The translations under genes and the position numbers were made by a program. A stretch of 64,000 bases of DNA from Nomia melanderi (taxonomy: Eukaryota; Arthropoda; Insecta; Hymenoptera; Halictidae): contig NW_027475134.1 in assembly GCF_051020985.1 (NCBI RefSeq), positions 4,278,001-4,342,000 of the forward strand. Reading direction: 5' to 3'. Position 1 is the stretch's first letter. Every line of letters begins with the position of its first letter. Shown here piece by piece: positions 1 through 9,740 of the stretch. The notes under the pieces were generated by a model, which was not told the origin of the DNA, did no database searches, and saw nothing but the letters and a program-made list of their open reading frames with translations.

Positions 1-24
1 AATCAAAGTGCATTGTCTGTAGGA

Positions 25-77
25 GGCCCTGGCGCATGAATCTGTGCAGCGGGAACGACCTCGGACCACCAGGGGCC
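25..77 (+). other. Possible long-range stem within the monomer
   Basis: GGCCCTGG at 25-32 is the reverse complement of CCAGGGCC. The unit carries CCAGGGGCC at 69-77, so the two arms can pair with one bulged G. Units whose second arm reads CCAGGGCC (for example near 768, 2175 and 6373, and the 1-bp deletion unit at about 55,541) can pair perfectly over 8 bp. The stem would compete with the CTCGG/CCGAG hairpin because they share bases 76-77. It recurs in nearly every unit. Structure formation is inferred only. Confidence 0.35.
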
Positions 78-80
78 GAG
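60..80 (+). other. Inverted repeat (dyad) CTCGG-11 nt-CCGAG, present in most monomers
   Basis: CTCGG at 60-64 and CCGAG at 76-80 are exact reverse complements separated by 11 bases. Both arms contain a CpG. Most units across the window keep both arms. Some subfamilies break one arm: ACCGCGG in place of ACCTCGG near 1285, GTCGTCGG near 4951, CCAAGAC near 1827, CCGAAAAA near 2353. The dyad could be a protein-binding site or a cruciform arm. No function is shown by the sequence. Confidence 0.6.
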
Positions 81-126
81 AAAACGACCGTCTCATGGGG
101 CCGGACGCTCAGGGTCAGTGAAAAAT

Positions 127-137
127 CCAATATATAT
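127..137 (+). other. CCAATATATAT element with a BglII-creating variant
   Basis: Each unit has CCAAT running into an alternating TA tract and then CTGG. In many units one T of the tract is G (TATAGATCTGG), which creates a BglII site. The G form often goes with a GGGGAAAATCC purine run before it and TTACAG after it, so it is part of a subfamily haplotype. The tract looks like a TATA box, but it occurs hundreds of times with no gene, so I do not call it a promoter. Confidence 0.6.
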
Positions 138-142
138 CTGGT

Positions 143-148
143 GATATC
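143..148 (+). other. Recurrent EcoRV palindrome GATATC
   Basis: GATATC lies at the same phase in most units and predicts a 175-bp EcoRV ladder. Units with GATATGTC (near 1896, 3816), GATAACTC (near 1545, 3992), GATATATC (near 22,366, 23,066, 32,866) or GGTATCTC (near 59,283, 60,682) lack it and would give 350-bp or longer fragments. Confidence 0.85.
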
Positions 149-161
149 TCGGGTGCTATTA

Positions 162-195
162 CAGATATAGCAATAAATCAAAGTGCATTGTCTGT
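162..195 (+). repeat. Subfamily B junction haplotype (TTACAG, AATCAAAG, GCATTGTCTGTAGG)
   Basis: Example of the commonest haplotype of linked variable sites spanning the junction of two units: C in TTACAG, T in AATC, C in GTGCATT, GT in ATTGTC, T in CTGTAGG. These sites usually change together to the A or C haplotype. That makes them the best markers for tracing copied blocks. Confidence 0.85.
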
Positions 196-1033
196 AGGAG
201 GCCCTGGCAAATGAATGTGTGCAACGGGAACGACCCCGGACCACCAGGGGCCGAGAAAACCACAGTCTCATGGGGCCGGACACTCAAGGTCAGGGGAAAA
301 TCCAATATAGATCTGGTGATATCTCGGGTGCTATTACAGATAGCGCAATACATCAAAGTGCATTGTCTGTAGGAGGCCCTGGCGCATGAATCTGGCCAGC
401 GGGAACGACCTCGGACCACCAGCGGCCGAGAGAACCACCGTCTCATGGGGCCGGACACTCAGGGTCGGGGAAAAATCCAATATATATCTGGTGATATCTC
501 GGGTGCTAATAGAGATAGCGCAATAAACCAAAGTGAATTGTCTGCAGGAGGCCCTGGCGCATGAATCTGTGCAGCGGGAACGATCTCGGACCATCAGGGG
601 CCGAGACATCCACCGTCTCATGGGGCCGGACACTCAGGGTCAGGGAAAAATCCAATATATATCTGGTGATATCTCGGGTGCTATTACAGATAGCGCAATA
701 AATCAAAGTGCATTGTCTGTAGGAGGCCCTGGCGCATGAATCTGTGCAGCGGGAACGACCTCGGACCACCAGGGCCCGAGAAAACCACAGTCTCATGGGG
801 CCGGACACTCAGGGTCAGGGGAAAATCCAATATAGATCTGGTGATATCTCGGGTGCTATTACAGATAGCGCAATAAACCAAAGTGAATTATCTGCAGGAG
901 GCCCTTGCGCATGAATCTGTGCAACGGGAACGTCCTCGGCCCACCAGGGGCCGAGAAAACCACAGTCTCATGGGGCCGGACACTCAGGGTCAGGGGAAAA
1001 TCCAATATAGATCTGGTGATATCTCGGCTGCTA

Positions 1034-1075
1034 TTACAGATAGCGCAATAAATCAAAGTGCATTACCTGTAGGAG
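1034..1075 (+). repeat. Subfamily C junction haplotype (GCATTACCTGTAGG)
   Basis: Same as haplotype B except that GTCTGTAGG becomes ACCTGTAGG. It very often precedes units of the GTCCTCGGACC or GTCGTCGGACC type carrying GAGACAACGACCG. Other examples start near 1741, 3308, 5066, 5416, 7166 and 12,432. Confidence 0.8.
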
Positions 1076-1207
1076 GCCCTGGCGCATGAATCTGTGCAGC
1101 GGGAACGTCCTCGGACCTCCAGGGGCCGAGACAACGATCGTCTCATGGGGCCGGACACTCAGGGTCAGGGTAAAATCCAATATATATCTGGTGATGTCTC
1201 GGGTGCT

Positions 1208-1250
1208 ATTAGAGATAGCGCAATAAACCAAAGTGAATTATCTGCAGGAG
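1208..1250 (+). repeat. Subfamily A junction haplotype (TTAGAG, AACCAAAG, GAATTATCTGCAGG)
   Basis: Here all the marker sites carry the alternative base, and the last change creates a PstI site CTGCAG. Hybrids between A and B exist, for example near 859-900, where TTACAG is followed by AACCAAAGTGAATTATC. Recombination or gene conversion therefore also occurs within the short junction segment. Confidence 0.85.
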
Positions 1251-1549
1251 GCCCTGGCGCATGAATCTGTGCAGCGGGAACGACCGCGGACCACCAGGGG
1301 CCGAGAAAACGACCGTCTCATGGGGCCGGACACTCAGGGTCAGTGAAAAATCCAATATATATCTGCTGATATCTCGGGTGCTATTACAGATAGCGCAATA
1401 AATCAAAGTGCATTGTCTGTAGGAGGCCCTGGCGCATGAATCTGTGCAGCGGGAACGACCTCGGACCACCAGGGGCCGAGAAAACCACAGTCTCATGGGG
1501 CCGTACACTCAGGGTCAGGGGAAAATCCAATATATATCTGGTGATAACT

Positions 1550-2506
1550 CGGGTGCTATTAGAGATAGCGCAATAAACCAAAGTGAATTATCTGCAGGAG
1601 GCCCTGGCGCATGAATCTGTGCAGCGGGAACGACCTCGGATCACCAGGGGCCGAGAAAACTACCGTCTCATGGGGCCGGATACTCAGGGTCAGGGGAAAA
1701 TCCAATATAGATCTGGTGATATCTCGGGCGCTATTACAGATAGCACAATAAATCAAAGTGCATTACCTGTAGGAGGCCCTGGCGCATGAATCTGTGCAGC
1801 GGGGACGTCCTCGGACCGCCAGGGGCCAAGACAACGACCGTCTCATGGGGCCGGACACTCAGGGTCAGGGTAAAATCCAATATATATCTGGTGATATGTC
1901 GGGTGCTATTACAGATATCGCAATAAATCAAAGTGCATTGTCTGTAGGAGGTCCTGGCGCATGAATCTGTGCAGCGGGAACGACCTCGGACCACCAGGGG
2001 CCGAGAAAAGCACAGTCTCATGGGGCCGGACACTCAGGGTCAGGGTAAAATCCAATATATATCTGGTGATATCTCGGGTGCTATTAGAGATAGCGCAATA
2101 AACCAAAGTGAATTATCTGCAGGAGGCCCTGGCGCATGAATCTGTGCAGCGGGAACGACCTCGGACCACCAGGGCCCGAGAAAACGACCGTCTCATGGGG
2201 CCGGACAATCAGGGTCAGTGAAAAATCCAATATACATCTGCTGATATCTCGGGTGCTTTTACAGATAGCGCAATAAATCAAAGTGCATTGTCTGTAGGAG
2301 GCCCTGCCGCATGAATCTGTGCAGCGGGTACGACCTCGGACCACCAGGGGCCGAAAAAACCACAGTCTCATGGGGCCGGACACTCAGGGTCAGGGTAAAA
2401 TCCAATATATATCTGGTGATATCTCGGGTGCTATTACAGAGAGCGCAATAAATCAAAGTGCATTGTCTGTAGGAGGCCCTGGCGCATGAATCTGTGCAGC
2501 GGGAAC
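1550..2506. repeat. Block copied at 5,748-6,704 (offset 4,198 bp)
   Basis: 957 bp whose order of variants is repeated 24 units (minus 2 bp) further right. Left limit: GATAACTC here and GATATCTC in the copy. Right limit: GACCTCGGACC here and GTCGTCGGACC in the copy. The 2-bp difference in spacing is explained by the two 174-bp units at 2,801 and 3,325. Confidence 0.85.
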
Positions 2507-3334
2507 GACCTCGGACCACCAGGGGCCGAGAAAACGACCGCCTCATGGGGCCGGACCCTCAGGGTCAGTGAAAAATCCAATATATATCTGGTGATATCTC
2601 GGGTGCTATTAGAGATAGCGCAATAAACCAAAGTGAATTATCTGCAGGGGGCCCTGGCGCATGAATCTGTGCAACGGGAACGACCTCGGACCACCAGGGG
2701 CCGAGAAAACCACAGTCTCATGGGGCCGGACACTCAGGGTCAGGGGAAAATCCAGTATATGTCTCTTGATATCTCGGGTGCTATTACAGATAGCGCAATA
2801 AATCAAAGTGCATTGTCTGTAGGAGGCCCTGGCGCATGAATCTGTACAGCGGGAACGACCTCGGACCACCAGGGGCCGAGAAAACCACAGTCTCATTGGG
2901 CCGGACACTCAGGGTCAGGGAAAATCCAATATATATCTGGTGATATCTCGGGTGCTATTAGAGATAGCGCAATAAATCAAAGTGCATTGTCTGTAGGAGG
3001 CCCTGGCGCATGAATCTGTGCAGCGGGAACGACCTCGGACCACCAGGGGCGGAGACAACGACCGTCTCATGGGGCCGGACACTCAGGGTCAGGGGAAAAT
3101 CCAATATATATCTGGTGATATCTCGGGTGCTATTAGAGATAGCGCAATAAACCAAAGTGAATTATCTGCAGGAGGCCCTGGCGCATGAATGTGTGCAGCG
3201 GGAACGACCTCGGACCACCAGGGGCCGAGAAAACGACCGTCTCATAGGGCCGGACACTCAGGGTCAGGGGAAAATCCAATATAGATCTGGTGATATCTCG
3301 GGTGCTATTACAGATAGCGCAATAAATCAAAGTG
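1690..3334. repeat. Block copied at 10,438-12,082 (offset 8,748 bp)
   Basis: 1,645 bp with the same unit order, including the 174-bp unit (2,801-2,974 matching 11,549-11,722). I saw about eight or more mismatches, among them private bases at 10,615, 10,771, 10,795 and 10,851, and CTCTGATGC at about 11,346 against CTCGGGTGC. This is older than the 5,075-bp pair. Confidence 0.85.
2801..2974 (+). repeat. 174-bp monomer variant (GTACAGCGG ... CATTGG ... AGGGAAAATCC)
   Basis: This unit lacks one G in the purine run (AGGGAAAATCC in place of AGGGGAAAATCC). It also carries CTGTACAGCGG and T in CTCATTGGGCC. The three changes travel together in units at 3,325-3,498, 11,549-11,722, 12,773-12,946, 21,172-21,345 and 24,671-24,844. 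Derived forms with CTTTACCGCGGG are at 41,996-42,169 and 45,495-45,668. It is a single lineage spread over 43 kb. Confidence 0.9.
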
Positions 3335-3498
3335 CATTACCTGTAGGAGGCCCTGGCGCATGAATCTGTACAGCGGGAACGACCTCGGACCACCAGGGGC
3401 CGAGAAAACCACAGTCTCATTGTGCCGGACACTCAGGGTCAGGGAAAATCCAATATATATCTGGTGATATCTCGGGTGCTATTAGAGATAGCGCAATA
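3325..3498 (+). repeat. 174-bp monomer variant, second copy (CATTGTGCC form)
   Basis: Same lineage as the unit at 2,801-2,974, three units further on, but reading CATTGTGCCGGAC. The CATTGTGCC form recurs at 12,773-12,946 and 21,172-21,345, so these three share a more recent ancestor. Confidence 0.9.
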
Positions 3499-3817
3499 AA
3501 TCAAAGTGCATTGTCTGTAGGAGGCCCTGGCGCATGAATCTGTGCAGCGGGAACGACCTCGGACCACCAGGGGCGGAGACAACGACCGTCTCATGGGGCC
3601 GGACACTCAGGGTCAGGGGAAAATCCAATATAGATCTGGTGATATCTCGGGTGCTATTACAGATAGCGCAATAAATCAAAGTGTATTGTCTGTAGGAGAC
3701 CCTGGCGCATGAACGTGTGCAGCGGGAACGACCTCGGACCACCAGGGGCCGAGAAAACGACCGTCTCATGGGTCCGGACGCTCAGGGTCAGTGAAAAATC
3801 CAATATATATCTGGTGA

Positions 3818-4473
3818 TATGTCGGGTGCTATTACAGATAGCGCAATAAATCAAAGTGCATTGTCTGTAGGAGGCCCTGGCGCATGAATCTGTGCAGCGG
3901 GAACGACCTCGGACCACCAGGGGCCGAGAAAACCACAGTCTCATGGGGCCGTACACTCAGGGTCAGGGGAAAATCCAATATATATCTGGTGATAACTCGG
4001 GTGCTATTAGAGATAGCGCAATAAACCAAAGTGAATTATCTGCAGGAGGCCCTGGCGCATGAATCTGTGCAGCGGGAACGACCTCGGATCACCAGGGGCC
4101 GAGAAAACTACCGTCTCATGGGGCCGGATACTCAGGGTCAGGGGAAAATCCAATATAGATCTGGTGATATCTCGGGTGCTATTACAGATAGCGCAATAAA
4201 TCAAAGTGCATTGTCTGTAGGAGACCCTGGCGCATGAACCTGTGCAGCGGGAACGACCTCGGACCACCAGGGGCCGAGAAAACGACCGTCTCATGGGGCC
4301 GGACGCTCAGGGTCAGTGAAAAATCCAATATATATCTGGTGATATCTCGGGTGCTATTAGAGATAGCGCAATAAACCAAAGTGAATTATCTGCAGGAGTC
4401 CCTGGCGCATGAATCTGTGCAACGGGAACGACCTCGGACCACCAGGGGCCGAGAAAACCACAGTCTCATGGGG
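3818..4473. repeat. Block copied at 9,768-10,423 (offset 5,950 bp)
   Basis: About 656 bp with the same unit order: the CCGTACACTC unit, the GATAACTC junction, GGATCACCAGG with AAACTACCG, and GGAGACCCTGG. The offset is exactly 34 units. Mismatches include GGTAATATC at 10,116 and GTGGATTG near 10,159. The same string of variants also occurs at about 18.69-19.35 kb. Confidence 0.8.
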
Positions 4474-4925
4474 TCGGACATTCAGGGTCAGGGGAAAATC
4501 CAATATAGATCTGGTGATATCTCGGGTGCTATAACAGATAGCGCAATAAACCAAAGTGAATTATCTGCAGGAGGCCCTGGCGCATGAATCTGTGCAGCGG
4601 GGACGTCCTCGGACCGCCAGGGGCCAAGACAACGACCGTCTCATGGGGCCGGACACTCAGGGTCAGGGTAAAATCCAATATATATCTGGTGATATGTCGG
4701 GTGCTATTACAGATATCGCAATAAATCAAAGTGCATTGTCTGTAGGAGGCCCTGGCGCATGAATCTGTGCAGCGGGAACGACCTCGGACCACCAGGGGCC
4801 GAGAAAACCACAGTCTCATGGGGCCGGACACTCAGGGTCAGGGGAAAATCCAATATATATCTGGTGATATCTCGGGTGCTATTACAGATAGAGCAATAAG
4901 TCAAAGTGCATTGTCTGTAGGAGGT

Positions 4926-5759
4926 CCTGGCGCATGAATCTGTGCAGCGGGAACGTCGTCGGACCTCCAGGGGCCGAGACAACGACAGTCTCATGGGGCC
5001 GGACACTCAGGGTCAGGGTAAAATCCAATATAGATCTGGTGATATCTCGGGTGCTATTACAGATAGCGCAATAAATCAAAGTGCATTACCTGTAGGAGGC
5101 CCTGGCGCATGAATCTGTGCAGCGGGAACGACCTCGGACCACCAGGGGCCGAGAAAACCACAGTCTCATGGGGCCGGGCACTCAGAGTCAGGGGAAAATC
5201 CAATATAGATCTGGTGATATCTCGGGTGCTATCACAGATAGCGCAATAAACCAAAGTGAATTATCTGCAGGAGGCCCGGGCGCATGAATCTGTGCAACGG
5301 GAACGTCCTCGGACCACCAGGGGCCGAGAAAACCACAGTCTCATGGGGCCGGACACTCAGGGTCAGGGGAAAATCCAATATAGATCTGGTGATATCTCGG
5401 GTGCTATTACAGATAGCGCAATAAATCAAAGTGCATTACCTGTAGGAGGCCCTGGCGCATGAATCTGTGCAGCGGGAACGTCGTCGGACCTCCAGGGGCC
5501 GAGACAACGACCGTCTCATGGGGCCGGACACTCAGGGTCAGGGTGAAATCCAATATATATCTGGTGATATCTCGGGTGCTATAACAGATAGCGCAATAAA
5601 TCAAAGTGCATTGTCTGTAGGAGGCCCTGGCGCATGAATCTGTGCAGCGGGAACGACCTCGGACCACCAGGGGCCGAGAAAACCACAGTCTCATGGGGCC
5701 GGACACTCAGGGTCAGGGGAAAATCCAATATATATCTGGTGATATCTCGGGTGCTATTA
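4926..5759. repeat. 834-bp block copied at 6,676-7,509 (offset 1,750 bp, 10 monomers)
   Basis: The order is GTCGTCGGACC with GACAACGACAG, then the CCGGGCACTCAGAGTC unit, the GGCCCGGGCGC unit, then GTCGTCGG with AGGGTGAAATCC. I saw two mismatches, at 5,184/6,934 and 5,225/6,975. The copy lies exactly ten units away, so it is a recent local duplication. The four units between 5,760 and 6,675 are a copy of the 1.55-2.5 kb block. Confidence 0.85.
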
Positions 5760-6975
5760 GAGATAGCGCAATAAACCAAAGTGAATTATCTGCAGGAGGC
5801 CCTGGCGCATGAATCTGTGCAGCGGGAACGACCTCGGATCACCAGGGGCCGAGAAAACTACCGTCTCATGGGGCCGGATACTCAGGGTCAGGGGAAAATC
5901 CAATATAGATCTGGTGATATCTCGGGCGCTATTACAGATAGCACAATAAATCAAAGTGCATTACCTGTAGGAGGCCCTGGCGCATGAATCTGTGCAGCGG
6001 GGACGTCCTCGGACCGCCAGGGGCCAAGACAACGACCGTCTCATGGGGCCGGACACTCAGGGTCAGGGTAAAATCCAATATATATCTGGTGATATGTCGG
6101 GTGCTATTACAGATATCGCAATAAATCAAAGTGCATTGTCTGTAGGAGGTCCTGGCGCATGAATCTGTGCAGCGGGAACGACCTCGGACCACCAGGGGCC
6201 GAGAAAAGCACAGTCTCATGGGGCCGGACACTCAGGGTCAGGGTAAAATCCAATATATATCTGGTGATATCTCGGGTGCTATTAGAGATAGCGCAATAAA
6301 CCAAAGTGAATTATCTGCAGGAGGCCCTGGCGCATGAATCTGTGCAGCGGGAACGACCTCGGACCACCAGGGCCCGAGAAAACGACCGTCTCATGGGGCC
6401 GGACAATCAGGGTCAGTGAAAAATCCAATATACATCTGCTGATATCTCGGGTGCTTTTACAGATAGCGCAATAAATCAAAGTGCATTGTCTGTAGGAGGC
6501 CCTGCCGCATGAATCTGTGCAGCGGGTACGACCTCGGACCACCAGGGGCCGAAAAAACCACAGTCTCATGGGGCCGGACACTCAGGGTCAGGGTAAAATC
6601 CAATATATATCTGGTGATATCTCGGGTGCTATTACAGAGAGCGCAATAAATCAAAGTGCATTGTCTGTAGGAGGCCCTGGCGCATGAATCTGTGCAGCGG
6701 GAACGTCGTCGGACCTCCAGGGGCCGAGACAACGACAGTCTCATGGGGCCGGACACTCAGGGTCAGGGTAAAATCCAATATAGATCTGGTGATATCTCGG
6801 GTGCTATTACAGATAGCGCAATAAATCAAAGTGCATTACCTGTAGGAGGCCCTGGCGCATGAATCTGTGCAGCGGGAACGACCTCGGACCACCAGGGGCC
6901 GAGAAAACCACAGTCTCATGGGGCCGGGCACTCTGAGTCAGGGGAAAATCCAATATAGATCTGGTGATATCTCGA

Positions 6976-9740
6976 GTGCTATCACAGATAGCGCAATAAA
7001 CCAAAGTGAATTATCTGCAGGAGGCCCGGGCGCATGAATCTGTGCAACGGGAACGTCCTCGGACCACCAGGGGCCGAGAAAACCACAGTCTCATGGGGCC
7101 GGACACTCAGGGTCAGGGGAAAATCCAATATAGATCTGGTGATATCTCGGGTGCTATTACAGATAGCGCAATAAATCAAAGTGCATTACCTGTAGGAGGC
7201 CCTGGCGCATGAATCTGTGCAGCGGGAACGTCGTCGGACCTCCAGGGGCCGAGACAACGACCGTCTCATGGGGCCGGACACTCAGGGTCAGGGTGAAATC
7301 CAATATATATCTGGTGATATCTCGGGTGCTATAACAGATAGCGCAATAAATCAAAGTGCATTGTCTGTAGGAGGCCCTGGCGCATGAATCTGTGCAGCGG
7401 GAACGACCTCGGACCACCAGGGGCCGAGAAAACCACAGTCTCATGGGGCCGGACACTCAGGGTCAGGGGAAAATCCAATATATATCTGGTGATATCTCGG
7501 GTGCTATTACAGATAGCGCAATAAATGAAAGTGCATTACCTGTAGGAGGCCCTGGCGCATGAATCTGTGCAGCGGGGACGTCCTCGGACCGCCAGGGGCC
7601 GAGACAACGACCGTCTCATGGGGCCGGACACTCAGGGTCAGGGAAAAATCCAATATATATCTGGTGATATCTCGGGTGCTATTACAGATAGCGCAATAAA
7701 CGAAAGTGAATTATCTGCAGGAGGCCCTGGCGCATGAATCTGTGCAGCGGGAACGACCGCGGACCACCAGGGGCCGAGAAAACCACCGTCTCATGGGGCC
7801 GGACACTCAGGGTCAGGGAAAAATCCAATATATATCTGGTGATATCTCGGGTGCTATTAGAGATAGCGCAATAAACCAAAGTGAGTTATCTGCAGGAGGC
7901 CCTGGCGCATGAATCTGTGCAGCGGGAACGACCTCGGAACACCAGGGACCGAGAAAACCACCGTCTCATGGGGCCGGACACTCAGGGTCAGTGGAAAATC
8001 CAATATAGATCTGGTGATATCTCGGGTGCTATTACAGATAGCGCAATAAATCAAAGTGCATTACCTGTAGGAGGCCCTGGCGCATGAATGTGTGCAGCGG
8101 GAACGACCTCGGACCACCAGGGGCCGAGAAAACCGCAGTCTCATGGGGCCGGACACTCAGGGTCAGGGAAAAATCCAATATATATCTGGTGATATCTCGG
8201 GCGCTATTAGAGATAGCGCAATAAGCCAAAGGGAATTATCTGCAGGAGGCCCTGGCGCATGAATCTGTGCGGCGGGAACGATCTCGGACCATCAGGGGCC
8301 GAGACATCCACCGTCTCATGGGGCCGGACACTCAGGGTCAAGGAAAAATCCAATATATATCTGGTGATATCTCGGGTGCTATTACAGATAGCGCAATAAA
8401 TCAAAGTGCATTGTCTGTAGGAGGCCCTGGCGCATGAATCTGTGCAGCGGGAACGACCTCGGACCACCAGGGGCCGAGAAAACGACCGTCTCATGGGGCC
8501 GGACGCTCAGGGTCAGTGAAAAATCCAATATATATCTGGTGATATCTCGGGTGCTATTACAGATATAGCAATAAATCAAAGTGCATTGTCTGTAGGAGGC
8601 CCTGGCGCATGAATGTGTGCAACGGGAACGACCCCGGACCACCAGGGGCCGAGAAAACCACAGTCTCATGGGGCCGGACACTCAGGGTCAGGGGAAAATC
8701 CAATATAGATCTGGTGATATCTCGGGTGCTATTACAGATAGCGCAATAAATCAAAGTGCATTGTCTGTAGGAGGCCCTGGCGCATGAATCTGTGCAGCGG
8801 GAACGACCTCGGACCACCAGGGGCCGAGAAAAGCACAGTCTCATGGGGCCGGACTCTGAGGGTCAGGGTAAAATCCAATATATATCTGGTGATATCTCGG
8901 GTGCTATTATAGATAGCGCAATAAACCAAAGTGAATTATCTGCAGGAGGCCCTGGCGCATGAATCTGTGCAGCGGGAACGACCTCGGACCACCAGGGGCC
9001 GAGAAAACGACCGTCTCATGGGGCCGGACACTCAGGGTCAGTGAAAAATCCAATATATATCTGGTGATATCTCGGGTGCTATTACAGATAGCGCAATACA
9101 TCAAAGTGCATTGTCTGTAGGAGGCCCTGGCGCATGAATCTGGCCAGCGGGAACGACCTCGGACCACCAGCGGCCGAGAGAACCACCGTCTCATGGGGCC
9201 GGACACTCAGGGTCGGGGAAAAATCCAATATATATCTGGTGATATCTCGGGTGCTATTAGAGATAGCGCAATAAACCAAAGTGAATTGTCTGCAGGAGGC
9301 CCTGGTGCATGAATCTGTGCAGCGGGAACGATCTCGGACCATCAGGGGCCGAGACATCCACCGTCTCATGGGGCCGGACACTCAGGGTCAGTGAAAAATC
9401 CAATATATATCTGGTGATATCTCGGGTGCTATTAGAGATAGCGCAATAAACCAAAGTGAATTATCTGCAGGAGGCCCTGGCGCATGAATCTGTGCAACGG
9501 GAACGACCTCGGACCACCAGGGGCCGAGAAAAGCACAGTCTCATGGGGCCGGACACTCAGGGTCAGGGTAAAATCCAATATATATCTGGTGATATCTCGG
9601 GTGCTATTAGAGATAGCGCAATAAACCAAAGTGAATTATCTGCAGGAGGCCCTGGCGCATGAATCTGTGCAGCGGGAACGACCGCGGACCACCAGGGGCC
9701 GAGAAAACGACCGTCTCATGGGGCCGGACACTCAGGGTCA
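6976..9740. repeat. 2.77-kb block copied at 13,974-16,738 (offset 6,998 bp)
   Basis: This holds the complete 'X' string of variants: AATGAAAG, AACGAAAG, GAACACCAGGGACCG, AAAACCGCAG, AAGCCAAAGGG, GCGGCGGGAACG, ATATAGCAATAA, CCCGGACC, GGACTCTGAGGG, AATACATC and GGCCAGCGG. The 2-bp deficit against 40 units comes from the 174-bp units at 11,549 and 12,773. The right limit is T at 9,741 against G at 16,739. Confidence 0.9.

Larger units (their letters stand above)
1..175 (+). repeat. Reference satellite monomer (first full unit)
   Basis: This first unit sets the phase used in other entries, position 1 being the first A of AATCAAAG. Order within the unit: junction segment with the subfamily markers (1-20), GGCCCTGG (25-32), GCATGAATCTG (34-44), the CTCGG/CCGAG dyad (60-80), the conserved GTCTCATGGGGCCGGAC core (about 90-106), a variable purine run ending in AAAATCC (about 114-128), the TA run (129-137), the EcoRV palindrome (143-148), CGGGTGCTATTA (150-161) and AATAAA (172-177, running into the next unit). 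The commonest version of the unit has about 92 G+C and eight CpG dinucleotides by hand count. Unit length is 3n+1, so a reading frame shifts at every unit. Confidence 0.97.
1..1549. repeat. Left mosaic segment of the array
   Basis: About nine units. The segment around 350-650 (with AATACATC, GGCCAGCGGG and GAGACATCCACCG) matches about 9.1-9.4, 16.1-16.4 and 18.0-18.3 kb. The units at 859-1,208, with the rare AACGATCGTCTC marker at about 1,134-1,145, match 29.9-30.25 kb and 34.98-35.33 kb. This shows exchange of variants between parts of the array about 29 kb apart. Confidence 0.8.

Noticed and set aside
127..137. RNA polymerase II promoter (CCAAT plus TATA)
   Set aside because: It is present in hundreds of units with no gene downstream. 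It is composition of the repeat, not evidence for a promoter.
1..175. CENP-B box in the monomer
   Set aside because: The consensus contains neither TTCG nor CGAA, so the core of the 17-bp box is absent on both strands.
1..175. tRNA-derived SINE origin or internal Pol III promoter
   Set aside because: No convincing A box and B box pair with the right spacing, no tRNA-like fold, and no A-rich tail or target-site duplication.
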